From Vibrio salinus (GTDB lineage Bacteria > Pseudomonadota > Gammaproteobacteria > Enterobacterales > Vibrionaceae), in assembly GCF_021272385.1 (NCBI RefSeq), contig NZ_JAJSDZ010000010.1, positions 434,001 through 498,000 of the forward strand: a stretch of DNA of 64,000 nucleotides, written 5' to 3'. Position 1 is the stretch's first letter; the number at the start of each line of letters is the position of its first letter. The position numbers and the translations under genes are program-made. The notes beneath the pieces are model-generated. The model was not told where the DNA came from. It ran no database searches and saw only the letters and a program-made list of their open reading frames with translations. Shown in pieces: positions 1-7,909 of the stretch.

Positions 1-34
1 TTTGCAAATCAGTAATACAAAATCTGTTTTTTTA

Positions 35-65
35 AGGTGAAGCTGATAATGCTTCACCTCTTTTT
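35..65 (+). terminator. Intrinsic terminator of a gene left of the window
   Basis: A perfect 9-bp stem (AGGTGAAGC / GCTTCACCT) with a 7-nt loop is followed by CTTTTT on the plus strand. The T-run lies on the plus side only, so it fits a plus-strand gene that ends before the window. It may also block read-through from the convergent sugar kinase. Confidence 0.7.
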
Positions 66-67
66 AT

Positions 68-991
68 CTAGTTTTTCAGCAAGCTTAAAAGAGCATCTTT
101 TGATGGTAATGCCGTCATTGCACCTTTTTTCGTGGTGGCTAATCCACCACAGGCATTACCCCATAGTACCGCCTCAGTGATGGTTGACTCCTGCTGCCAG
201 TCCTGATTCTGAGACAAGCGTGCGAGTAAACCACCGACAAAGGCATCGCCTGCACCGGTTGTATCGACAGGTGATACTTTTCTTGCCGGCACTTTTTGTG
301 AAACGCCATTAAAGGTTGCTAATGTACCTTCGGCACCGAGAGTGACCAGGATTAACGGAATCTCAAATGGACGTAAAGCCGCTAGTCCTTCTTCAATAGA
401 GTGTGTATTCGTCAAAAGTGACAGTTCTTCTTCTGAAAATTTAACCATATCCGCAAGTTTGACGGCATCCATAACAACACTGATTAACTCATCAGGATTA
501 GCCCAGACTTCCTCACGTAAATTTGGATCAAAGCTGACAAAGCCTCCGGCTTTTTTCATTTCACGGATGGCTGAGAATGTGGCATTCCGGCTTGGATTGT
601 TTGCCAGTGCGATTGAGCAGCAGTGTAACCATTCTCCTGCGTTGAATGTGGCGATGTCCTCGAAAGAAAAAAACTGGTCGGCGCTGGGTTTTACCATAAA
701 GGTAAAACTGCGTTCTCCACTGTCATCTAAATCAACGACAACGGTTGAAGTCCGGTGTTCAGAATCCAGAGCGAAATGTGTTACGCCAACACCCTCATCG
801 GAGAGTGTCTGTTTTAAAAATTTTCCGAAGGGGTCACTACCTGCTTTACCCATAAATTCAGCTTGTCCCTCCAGCCGGGCAATCGCTACAGCAACATTGG
901 CCGGTGCGCCGCCGGGACATTTCAAATAGCTGTTTTCGCTATCAGGGATGAGATCAACAACGGCATCCCCGGTTAACCATACTTTTTTCAC
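68..991 (-). CDS. PfkB-family sugar kinase, probable fructokinase
   Basis: Predicted cytoplasmic ribokinase/PfkB-family kinase that phosphorylates a sugar, most likely fructose, with ATP. The N-terminal substrate-binding signature (GGAPANVAVAIARL) and the C-terminal PfkB signature DTTGAGDAFVGG with its catalytic Asp are both visible. I place the start at a GTG at 991 (VKKVWLTGDAVVDL), because AGGAG lies 6 nt upstream and the family normally begins just before this strand. The frame stays open upstream to 1078 but those residues are not family-like. The protein is 307 aa, normal for the family. No sugar transporter or regulator is visible beside it, so the substrate is inferred from family resemblance only; another ketose or nucleoside is possible. 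Confidence 0.85.
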   Translation of the reverse strand: MKKVWLTGDAVVDLIPDSENSYLKCPGGAPANVAVAIARLEGQAEFMGKAGSDPFGKFLKQTLSDEGVGVTHFALDSEHRTSTVVVDLDDSGERSFTFMVKPSADQFFSFEDIATFNAGEWLHCCSIALANNPSRNATFSAIREMKKAGGFVSFDPNLREEVWANPDELISVVMDAVKLADMVKFSEEELSLLTNTHSIEEGLAALRPFEIPLILVTLGAEGTLATFNGVSQKVPARKVSPVDTTGAGDAFVGGLLARLSQNQDWQQESTITEAVLWGNACGGLATTKKGAMTALPSKDALLSLLKN

Positions 992-1182
992 AATATTTCT
1001 CCTTTGATTTGCAGGATTTATTATAACTGGAAATTGGATTGCCATCGATGGATAAAGGTGTCGTAAGGTAAAAAACAACCACTTTTCTTGTCAGGATAAA
1101 TTATTTAAACCAAATCGCGTTTTTTATCATTTAATGGGAAAAGAAGAGCGGTTCGGGTTAGGGGATTTTTTAGGAAATGAAA

Positions 1183-1218
1183 TCAAAAAAACAAGCGACC
1201 GTAAGTGGTCACTTGTTT
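1183..1218 (-). terminator. Intrinsic terminator of pncB
   Basis: A 12-bp stem with one G-U pair (1189-1200 with 1207-1218) lies just after the pncB stop. On the minus strand it is followed by a run of T (A-run at 1185-1191 on the plus strand). Confidence 0.8.
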
Positions 1219-1227
1219 AGTTATAAA

Positions 1228-2535
1228 TCAGGCCGCGGCGATATATATCCGCTTCGTTTTCTTCTGTTGCGTTAATTGCTCAATCAAATCGTCTATGTTC
1301 AGCTCAATGCCAAACTGACGTTTAAGATTTGCCAGATAAATGGCATCTTCACACATGGCTTTTTCTGGCTCATCACTGATTTTTGCTACCGGCCTTCCGT
1401 TGCATTCCGTCAGTTTGATCACCATGGATAGAGGAGAGTACTGAACACATTCATTGTTGGTCCATCCTCCCAGGTCATTAGTTAGAAATGTTCCGATTCC
1501 AAAAGAAATGTTGACTCTGTCTTTAAAATAGTCACAAATCTCCAGAGATTGTTCGAAGTTAAGTCCATTGGAAAACACAAAGACTTTAGACATTGGATCA
1601 ATACCCAATTGCTTATAATGATTGATAAGTTTATCACCCCAGGCAAAAGGGCATCCTGAATCGTGTCTGACACCATCATAAGCTTTGGCCAGATGCATGT
1701 TGAAATCTTGCAGGAATGCGTCAATGGTTAAGGTATCCGTTGGCGCAATAGATAGTTGACCATCAAAAGCTTTTAGCCACTGTTCAAGAGCAACTCGTTG
1801 AGAGTCTCTTGGATTCACCAGAGCCTGATGTCCCATAAACCATTCATGGGCAATGGTTCCAATTGGTGTCATGTTGAACTGACGGGCAAAATGCGTATTG
1901 CTTGTTCCCACCATCAGCTCTGGAATGTGAGAACTAAGGTAGTCAATGATGACTTCCTGAGCTGAAGTGGAAAACCGTCTTCTGGTTCCCATTTCTGTCA
2001 GGCGGAAATTTTGAATGTTTCGTTCTTTTAACGTGTTTTTCAGTTTTTCGACTTTTCCTTCAAGAACCCGCAGTACATCATCTAATGTGACATTTGACCA
2101 GCGGTGTCGATTTCTTACTTCTGAAACAATTGACATCACGATCGTTTCATAAAGGATTGTGTCTTTCCACGCCCCTTCAATGCCGATACGAAGCTGACGT
2201 TTATGGTTCTGTTCAACGATTCCGATCTCAACCTGTTGCTGAGGTGAAAATCTAAAGTAGCGTAGCGAATGCAAAAAAGCGTTGGTTAAGTGCGGTGAAC
2301 TTGATCGTAGATACTGAATATCATCTTCAGTAAAGCGCAAATCGTTCAGGCGATTTACTTCGTTTTGAATGTATGGCAGTAAGTCGCTGATGTCTTCATC
2401 TGAGCGGACTATTAGCTCATATCTGACAAGAGTATCGGGGTATAGACTGTGTATCGCTTGCATCATATTGATTTTGTATGCATCGAGGTCAAGCATACTT
2501 TTTACGATCACGTCTGAAAATAAAGGCAATGTCAT
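1228..2535 (-). CDS. pncB: Nicotinate phosphoribosyltransferase
   Basis: PncB joins nicotinate to PRPP to form nicotinate mononucleotide in the Preiss-Handler NAD salvage route. The protein is 435 aa, the usual bacterial PncB length. Its N-terminus (MLDLDAYKINMMQAIHSLYP) closely follows the enterobacterial LLDLDAYKLTMMQ segment, and the conserved HDSGCPFAWG and FSNGLNFE regions are present. It is transcribed away from nrtR across a 274-bp intergenic region that carries a strong inverted repeat. NrtR proteins repress NAD-synthesis genes, so pncB is the obvious target here. A strong intrinsic terminator follows. Identification is secure. Confidence 0.97.
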   Translation of the reverse strand: MTLPLFSDVIVKSMLDLDAYKINMMQAIHSLYPDTLVRYELIVRSDEDISDLLPYIQNEVNRLNDLRFTEDDIQYLRSSSPHLTNAFLHSLRYFRFSPQQQVEIGIVEQNHKRQLRIGIEGAWKDTILYETIVMSIVSEVRNRHRWSNVTLDDVLRVLEGKVEKLKNTLKERNIQNFRLTEMGTRRRFSTSAQEVIIDYLSSHIPELMVGTSNTHFARQFNMTPIGTIAHEWFMGHQALVNPRDSQRVALEQWLKAFDGQLSIAPTDTLTIDAFLQDFNMHLAKAYDGVRHDSGCPFAWGDKLINHYKQLGIDPMSKVFVFSNGLNFEQSLEICDYFKDRVNISFGIGTFLTNDLGGWTNNECVQYSPLSMVIKLTECNGRPVAKISDEPEKAMCEDAIYLANLKRQFGIELNIDDLIEQLTQQKKTKRIYIAAA

Positions 2536-2724
2536 AGCGTGTACCTTCTGGCTTATGACTAATTAATAACAAGATGTTCTTAACTAAAACTGAAACATAA
2601 TTGAGTACTGTAATTTTGTCAATTCAATGTTGGAAAAAATGCCTTTTTAGGCTGTTTTAACGTGATTCTAGTCATAATTAGCTTGTTTATTCAAGAGCTG
2701 TATATTTGTTATTTTTAATAATAG

Positions 2725-2745
2725 TTAGTAACTGGTTGTTACTAA
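2725..2745. promoter_or_regulatory. Inverted repeat, candidate NrtR operator
   Basis: TTAGTAAC and GTTACTAA form a perfect 8-bp inverted repeat around a 5-bp spacer, between divergent pncB and nrtR. A second, weaker repeat (CTAATA / TATTAG, 2789-2807) covers the nrtR ribosome-binding site. Palindromes here are what one expects of an autoregulated repressor; that NrtR binds them is inference. Confidence 0.6.
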
Positions 2746-2809
2746 TTCTTGACGTTATGATGACTGTTTATCTAAAATACGTTTATCTCTAATAAGGATA
2801 CTATTAGGC

Positions 2810-3526
2810 ATGATTGTAACTATCGATCTTATCTGTTTGCGTTTAACAGGGACCGGAATTGAAACACTTCTTATCAAGCGGAGAAACCCCCAAAGGCCAG
2901 ATTGTGGTAAATGGGCGATTCCTGGCGGAATTGTTTTTGATGAAGACCAAACTGCATCTGGTGGTGAACCTGCGGATATCGATTTTGAATCTGCCAGACG
3001 GAGAATTTGCCGACAGAAAATTCATACTTTTCCTAATTTTATCAGTGACCCTCTGGTTGATGGTAATCCGAAGCGGGATCCGGATGGATGGAGTGTTAGC
3101 ATTTCACACTACTCATTACTGAATTCTGAGAATATTGGGCAAATTGAAAATTCCGGAATTGATTCTGCACGGTTACAGTGGGTACCTCTTGAAAAGTTAC
3201 TAAATAATAAAATGGAACTGGCGTTTGATCATGTTTCTCAGATCCAGCACGCCTGGAAAAAGTTAAGAGCAGCCGTTGAGTATACGTCTGTTGTTCTCTT
3301 CTTTCTGGATAAGGAATTTCTGGTTTCGGATATTATTGAGGCTTATGAAAAATTTGGCGTTGAAGTAAACCGAATGACCATTAAGCGGCGTTTAATCGAT
3401 TCCGGTGTGATAGTCAGTGCGAATAAAATCGCTGCTTCTAAAAAGGGCAAAGGAGGGAAGCCAGCGACAGTATATCAACTGGGCTGTAGTGATGTTTCGT
3501 ACTTTCAAACCTGTTTGCGGGGTTAG
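2810..3526 (+). CDS. nrtR: NrtR-type Nudix-domain transcriptional repressor
   Basis: Regulator of NAD metabolism made of an N-terminal Nudix-like sensor domain (about residues 1-150) and a C-terminal winged helix (about 150-238). The NrtR family senses ADP-ribose-type NAD breakdown products and releases DNA. The Nudix core WAIPGGIVFDEDQ is recognisable, but the segment that should carry the catalytic REXXEE glutamates reads FESARRRICRQKI. The hydrolase is therefore probably inactive, as in other NrtR sensors. The C-terminus (IIEAYEKFGVEVNRMTIKRRLIDSG) fits the NrtR wing. The gene is divergent from pncB, its likely target. No other NAD gene is adjacent; nnr lies 20 kb away and is not obviously linked. 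Confidence 0.88.
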   Translation: MIVTIDLICLRLTGTGIETLLIKRRNPQRPDCGKWAIPGGIVFDEDQTASGGEPADIDFESARRRICRQKIHTFPNFISDPLVDGNPKRDPDGWSVSISHYSLLNSENIGQIENSGIDSARLQWVPLEKLLNNKMELAFDHVSQIQHAWKKLRAAVEYTSVVLFFLDKEFLVSDIIEAYEKFGVEVNRMTIKRRLIDSGVIVSANKIAASKKGKGGKPATVYQLGCSDVSYFQTCLRG

Positions 3527-3664
3527 GGGAGCAGAAAAATATCTGGTGCCATTCTTTACTCTTTATTCTTTTTACTTATAACACTTAGAATGATTATGCA
3601 TTGGATAAGAACCGGATTGAATGCGACTATTAGCATTGTTGTTAATTATAGGTAAGGTTTCTCT

Positions 3665-4633
3665 GTGTCTGGTTCTATGCGGTATTTTTGTTATGGTCTC
3701 TTTTTTAGCTTTACCACCGTTTTATTCTGGGGGCTAATTCCTATCGCATTAAAAGTGTCTGGAGGATTTGCTGATCCTGTTACACTGACTTGGTTGCGTT
3801 TTAGTGTTTCAGGACTGATTGTTCTTGTTTGGCAATGGGCTCACGGGCGTCTTCACGAGTTTTTACATTTAAGCAGGATGGATTGGGTTAAGTTACTACT
3901 AACCGGTGTTTTTCTTATTATTAATTATACCTGCTTTGCCTGGGGACTAAATTACTTAAGGCCGGAAGTGGCCCAGTTGGGTATGCAGGTTGCGCCTTTA
4001 TTTCTGGCTCTGGGCGGAATGATTTTTTTAAAAGAGAAAATTGCGTCGTTACAATGGGTATGCTTTGCGATTTTAATTTTTGGTCTGGTTATTTTCTTCC
4101 ATCCGGTTGTTTCGGGTGATTATCATGGAGATCTTTCGGTCTTATTTTCCGGACTGATTATTATGTTGGTCGCTGCACTTTCCTGGAGTGCTTATGCTTT
4201 GGTTCAGAAATCCCTTTACCAGAAATTGAACTCATCAAATATACTGCTGGGTATTTATTTGTTCGCTTTGATTGCAATGGTTCCTGCCACTCATCCTTCT
4301 CAACTAATGTCAATGACAACCAGTGATGTCTGGGTGGCAATTTTTTGTTGTCTGAATACGGTCATTGCCTACGGTTCGTTTGCTCAGGCTTTATGTTATT
4401 GGGAAACTGTTCAGGTGAGTGCAGTAATTACTTTAACGCCAGTTGCCTCTTACCTTTTGACTGAACTATGCGTTTTTCTTGGGTGGTGGAGTGATATTAT
4501 TACGCCTTCTCATGCTGACTTTTTAAGTTTGTCCGGAATGGCTATTGTGATTCTTGCTGCAATTGGTATTCAGGTTGTCAGTGTATTGGGAATACGGCAC
4601 AGAAAAAGATCGAGAGTTCAGACAGCGGCCTGA
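3665..4633 (+). CDS. DMT/EamA-family inner-membrane transporter
   Basis: A 322-aa hydrophobic protein of the drug/metabolite transporter superfamily. Two EamA repeats, each of about five membrane segments, are visible; the first starts TVLFWGLIPIALK and the second begins near residue 160 with LVAALSWSAYALVQK. The repeat motifs place it with RhaT/YdcZ-like exporters. The start is taken as GTG at 3665, with AAGG 7 nt upstream; an ATG at 3677 would also serve. Family members move amino acids, nucleosides or drugs, and nothing here identifies the substrate. It converges on the ABM-domain gene. Confidence 0.85.
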   Translation: MSGSMRYFCYGLFFSFTTVLFWGLIPIALKVSGGFADPVTLTWLRFSVSGLIVLVWQWAHGRLHEFLHLSRMDWVKLLLTGVFLIINYTCFAWGLNYLRPEVAQLGMQVAPLFLALGGMIFLKEKIASLQWVCFAILIFGLVIFFHPVVSGDYHGDLSVLFSGLIIMLVAALSWSAYALVQKSLYQKLNSSNILLGIYLFALIAMVPATHPSQLMSMTTSDVWVAIFCCLNTVIAYGSFAQALCYWETVQVSAVITLTPVASYLLTELCVFLGWWSDIITPSHADFLSLSGMAIVILAAIGIQVVSVLGIRHRKRSRVQTAA

Positions 4634-4665
4634 CTCCTTTTTTATTGGGAAAAAGAGCCAGGGCC
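4627..4665. repeat. Imperfect dyad between convergent genes
   Basis: GGCCTGACTCCTTTTT pairs with AAAAAGAGCCAGGGCC apart from small bulges. The long A/T core between two convergent stop codons suggests a bidirectional termination element, though there is no separate T-run outside the stem. Confidence 0.4.
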
Positions 4666-4669
4666 AACC

Positions 4670-4966
4670 TTATGCCTTGATGGAGAATGACTTAACATCA
4701 AGTCTGTCAAGCAGGTTCAATTCCTGTGCCTTCAGGACAAAATCCTGGAAGTGAGCCGTTTGTTGATGTCTTTCAAGAATGGCATCGCTTCCCCACTGTT
4801 CTCTCATGATAAACAGCTCCGATTTTTCTTTGTCCTGCAGAAGCTCGTAGGTAATACATCCGTCTTCTTTTCTTGACTCTTTTACCAGGTTTTCAAGCAG
4901 TGAAAGAAGCGAATCAGCAAGACCCGGTTTCGCTTCTATTTCTGCAAGCAAATAGACTTCAGCCAT
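4670..4966 (-). CDS. ABM-domain protein (YgiN-like putative monooxygenase)
   Basis: A 98-aa single-domain protein of the antibiotic biosynthesis monooxygenase (dimeric alpha-beta barrel) family. The pattern of an N-terminal strand (VYLLAEIEAKPG), a helix (LLSLLENLVKES), then DGCITYELLQDKEKSELFIMREQW and a trailing HFQDF helix is typical of YgiN quinol monooxygenase relatives. AAGGA precedes the ATG at good spacing. Members oxidise quinols or simply bind small aromatic compounds, and the substrate cannot be read from the sequence. It is cytoplasmic and appears monocistronic. Confidence 0.85.
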   Translation of the reverse strand: MAEVYLLAEIEAKPGLADSLLSLLENLVKESRKEDGCITYELLQDKEKSELFIMREQWGSDAILERHQQTAHFQDFVLKAQELNLLDRLDVKSFSIKA

Positions 4967-5109
4967 GTTGTATCCTTATTGTTTTCATTTATATTGTTTT
5001 GACTTATTTATTTTTCATTCGATATCAGATTAAAAATACACTATTAAGAAATAATGCCGAGTCTCAGAAATGATATTTTTGAAATGGAGCAGAGAAATAG
5101 AGGTTATAA

Positions 5110-5142
5110 CAAAGAAAAAGCTCAGAAAGATTATCTGAGCTT
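5110..5142 (-). terminator. Intrinsic terminator of the alkaline phosphatase gene
   Basis: A perfect 9-bp stem (5118-5126 with 5134-5142) with a 7-nt loop is followed on the minus strand by TTTCTTTG, 30 bp beyond the phosphatase stop codon. Confidence 0.7.
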
Positions 5143-5171
5143 GATGTTTGGGTAATTAACTGGTGTGTCAG

Positions 5172-6650
5172 TTAGTTTGTCAGATGTAACGCTTCATTAA
5201 TGACATGAAAGATATAGTTTTGTTCGACAGCTCCCTGAAACAGAAATGCTTCGGGACCTTTTGCAAAAATGGCAACATCTTCTCCTGAATGGGTTTCTGA
5301 GGAGAATTTGATTAGAGCCTGTTGATGGTAATCTGGATCTAACACTTCTTTCTGAGTCGGATTGTTGCGGGGGCCGTTAACCGCAGCGATACCATTTCCA
5401 TAGCCAATAGTCGTATATCGTTTACCAAATTCATCTTTATTAAACTGTCCGTTTTTCTTTGAAAGTCCTAGGATAGGATTTCCTCGATCAGAATAGCCGT
5501 TCATGATCATGGTGTGTGCATGGTCAGCCGTCACAATGATGAGTGTTTCCTGAGGGTTGGTTTTATCTAAAGCTGTTTTAATGGCTTCATCGAATGCGAT
5601 GGTTTCCGTAAATGCCCGGTATGCGTTGGTTGCATGGTGAGCATGATCGATACGTCCACCTTCGACCATTAGAATATAGCCATTATGATTTTTGCTTAAA
5701 ATATCGATGGCTTTTGATGTCATTTCTGCAATTGATGGTTCGTTATTTTTGTCACGATCGGCTTCGTATTTCATGTGACTGCTTTCAAATAAGCCGAAAG
5801 CGCGGGTTGTATTTTTGCTCAGTTTGTCAAAGCCAGTTTTGTCGTAAACATACTGTCCGTCCGGATAGCGTTGTTTCCATTCCTGAATTAAATTGCGGCC
5901 ATCTTTGCGTTTGCCTTTTTTCCCTTCGGGATCTGTTGTGGTATTTGGTATAAATTCTCGCCGACCTCCCCCAAAGACAACCTGTAGTCCTTTTCCTTTA
6001 TTGAACTGGACCAATTGCTGAGCGATATCAGTGCATCCCTGATTTTTAGCAATATTAGGCATTGACGCATCGTTTTCCCAGTTACGATCAGCACTGTGTG
6101 CATATGTTGTTGCCGGAGTCGCATGGGTAATTCGTGCCGTTGATACAACACCGGCAGACATGCCTTTTTCTGCTGCCATTTCCCAGGCGGTTTTCACTTC
6201 ATGTCCTTTACCTGTGTTACAGAAGCCGCGTTGTACATTATCATCAATACTGATTATGCCTTGTTTCGTCTTGACACCGGAGACCATAGCAGATGCGGTT
6301 CCGGCAGAGTCTGGAGTCTGTGCATCTGTGTTGTAGGTTTTGGAAAGTGCAAGATGAGGTAAGGTTTCCATGTTCAGCCGGTATTCTTCTCCAGACATTC
6401 CCTGACGCTGGCCTTCAAAAATTCTCGACGCAGTGATTGTTCCAATGCTCATTCCATCACCAACAAAAAGAATGACATTTTTGGCCTGCTTATCGATAGG
6501 TTTGTTCGCTTTTGCCTTAGCAATTTGTCTCTGGGCTTCTTTATACCAGGCATCATTTTTCTGAGGCGTATTGATATTGTTGTTTGCTGAACAAGTGCCA
6601 GCGAGGGTAAGCAAAATGCTTCCTGCCAGTATGACTTGGTTACTTTTCAC
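5172..6650 (-). CDS. phoA: Periplasmic alkaline phosphatase
   Basis: Hydrolyses phosphomonoesters in the periplasm to supply phosphate. A signal peptide (MKSNQVILAGSILLTLAGTCSA) is followed by the mature enzyme. Metal and active-site motifs are visible: LFVGDGMS (metal Asp), TPDSAGTASA (nucleophilic Ser), EGGRIDHAHHATN and TADHAHTM (zinc ligands). At 492 aa it has the length of the PhoA family. In this family the gene is normally under PhoB, and a weak Pho-box-like sequence lies upstream. With the phn genes 44 kb away it forms part of the phosphorus-scavenging capacity of the window. It is a single gene with its own terminator. Confidence 0.95.
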   Translation of the reverse strand: MKSNQVILAGSILLTLAGTCSANNNINTPQKNDAWYKEAQRQIAKAKANKPIDKQAKNVILFVGDGMSIGTITASRIFEGQRQGMSGEEYRLNMETLPHLALSKTYNTDAQTPDSAGTASAMVSGVKTKQGIISIDDNVQRGFCNTGKGHEVKTAWEMAAEKGMSAGVVSTARITHATPATTYAHSADRNWENDASMPNIAKNQGCTDIAQQLVQFNKGKGLQVVFGGGRREFIPNTTTDPEGKKGKRKDGRNLIQEWKQRYPDGQYVYDKTGFDKLSKNTTRAFGLFESSHMKYEADRDKNNEPSIAEMTSKAIDILSKNHNGYILMVEGGRIDHAHHATNAYRAFTETIAFDEAIKTALDKTNPQETLIIVTADHAHTMIMNGYSDRGNPILGLSKKNGQFNKDEFGKRYTTIGYGNGIAAVNGPRNNPTQKEVLDPDYHQQALIKFSSETHSGEDVAIFAKGPEAFLFQGAVEQNYIFHVINEALHLTN

Positions 6651-6727
6651 AAATTATCTCCGTCTATTATTCCGTCATTTATTTTTCTTTTTACCGATGT
6701 TAAGTTTGACTATTTCTCATTAAATCA

Positions 6728-6745
6728 ATGACATTTTTGTTACGA
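6728..6745 (-). promoter_or_regulatory. Weak Pho-box-like sequence upstream of phoA
   Basis: Read on the minus strand, TCGTAAC-AAAA-ATGTCAT resembles the 7-4-7 Pho box. The second half is good and the first half poor. It sits about 80 bp ahead of the phoA start. PhoB control is expected from the family, but this site alone is weak evidence. Confidence 0.35.
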
Positions 6746-6868
6746 AAGTATGAAGCTTTGTTTAATGTTCATTGTATTTAGTGGGTCTTAAAAATAACGC
6801 AGGAAAAATGCAGGGCTGTAATATCATTGTCATTTATATAATTAATTCTAATCTATTAATTGAAAATA

Positions 6869-7396
6869 ATGGATATTATGTATATGGGATTAAGCCGTTA
6901 CGATTGCGTTTTTATCATTGTACTTTTAACCTTTTTTTCTGGGGCGATAAGAGCGGAATCAGAAAATAAAGATGGGGTTATACAATTGGAATGGATTGAT
7001 TTAATTCCGGAAGAGGATCGAAATGTATTGCCACCGTCAAGACCTGCCGTTATTAATCATGATGAAGATACGCCGCCACAGCAAAAGTTGGGTGGAGTCA
7101 GGCTGGACTTAAACGGGAAGCGGGTCAGAATGCCCGGTTTTGTTATTCCTCTTGAAGGGGATAGTGAAGTGGTAACTGAGTTTTTGTTGGTCCCATATTT
7201 TGGTGCTTGTATCCATGTTCCACCACCCCCACCGAATCAAATTGTGGATGTTCGTTTTGAACACGGAGCACCTGTTAAAGAACTCTGGCAGACAGTATAT
7301 GTGACCGGGGTTCTGAAAACAGAGATGGTAAATCACGATTTAGGCGAGACAGCTTATGTTATTGATGGAATGAAGATCGAGTCTTATCAGGAGTGA
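6869..7396 (+). CDS. Secreted DUF3299-family protein
   Basis: Small exported protein of unknown function. A hydrophobic signal segment (VFIIVLLTFFSGAIRA) is followed by a mature domain with the DUF3299 hallmark VPYFGACIHVPPPPPNQIV, preceded by VRMPGFVIPLEGD. The start is uncertain: TTG at 6860 and ATGs at 6869, 6878 and 6884 are in frame with poor ribosome-binding sites, and I use the first ATG. DUF3299 proteins occur widely in marine gammaproteobacteria, often near lipoprotein-export or metal genes, but no activity is established that I can name. The single Cys and the five-proline run are the conserved features. No operon partner is obvious. Confidence 0.8.
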   Translation: MDIMYMGLSRYDCVFIIVLLTFFSGAIRAESENKDGVIQLEWIDLIPEEDRNVLPPSRPAVINHDEDTPPQQKLGGVRLDLNGKRVRMPGFVIPLEGDSEVVTEFLLVPYFGACIHVPPPPPNQIVDVRFEHGAPVKELWQTVYVTGVLKTEMVNHDLGETAYVIDGMKIESYQE

Positions 7397-7456
7397 CAAT
7401 ATACGGTTGAGTGTGCTTTTTATGGTATATATACGTTATGGTTCATTTTAGCTTAT

Positions 7457-7681
7457 GTGAAGTTTACAGTGTTAAATCAAGAAAATGTGATTAAATTAAC
7501 CAGAACGAAGATGCCCTTTGGGAAGTATGCGGGCAGGTATCTGATAGACTTGCCGGAGGAGTATTTACTGTGGTTTGAGCGCAAAGGAACGTTTCCCGAA
7601 GGTGAGTTAGGGCAATTGATGCAACTTTGTTTATTGTTGAAAATAGATGGTTCTGACAACGTGCTGAAATTTCTCCGATAG
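7457..7681 (+). CDS. DUF3820 family protein
   Basis: A 74-aa protein with the DUF3820 pattern: MPFGKYAGRYLIDLPEEYLLWFERKGTFPEGELGQLM. The family is sometimes labelled a quorum-sensing-regulated virulence factor from Vibrio work, but its biochemical role is not known. The compact PFGKY..G..L.DLP..YL.WF motif also occurs fused to exonuclease domains, so a nucleic-acid link is possible. Translation starts at GTG 7457. It is probably cytoplasmic and lies 60 bp after the DUF3299 gene, perhaps as a separate transcript. Confidence 0.8.
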   Translation: MKFTVLNQENVIKLTRTKMPFGKYAGRYLIDLPEEYLLWFERKGTFPEGELGQLMQLCLLLKIDGSDNVLKFLR

Positions 7682-7909
7682 CGTTTATTTTTCTGTTCCG
7701 ACAATGAGTTAATTTCTTTTTACTAATCTATCAATATTTTCGGTATCTCATTTTATCGTCTACACTTGTATCCAATGGCTTCGGATTAGCAGGAACATTC
7801 TGAGGTGAATTTATCTTTGGGCTTTTGCGTTTATCTTCTGTGTTTATGTTGTGGTCTTCATTCCGTATTATGAAGATGAATTTTTACTGGTTCTAAGCAA
7901 TAGAGCGGT

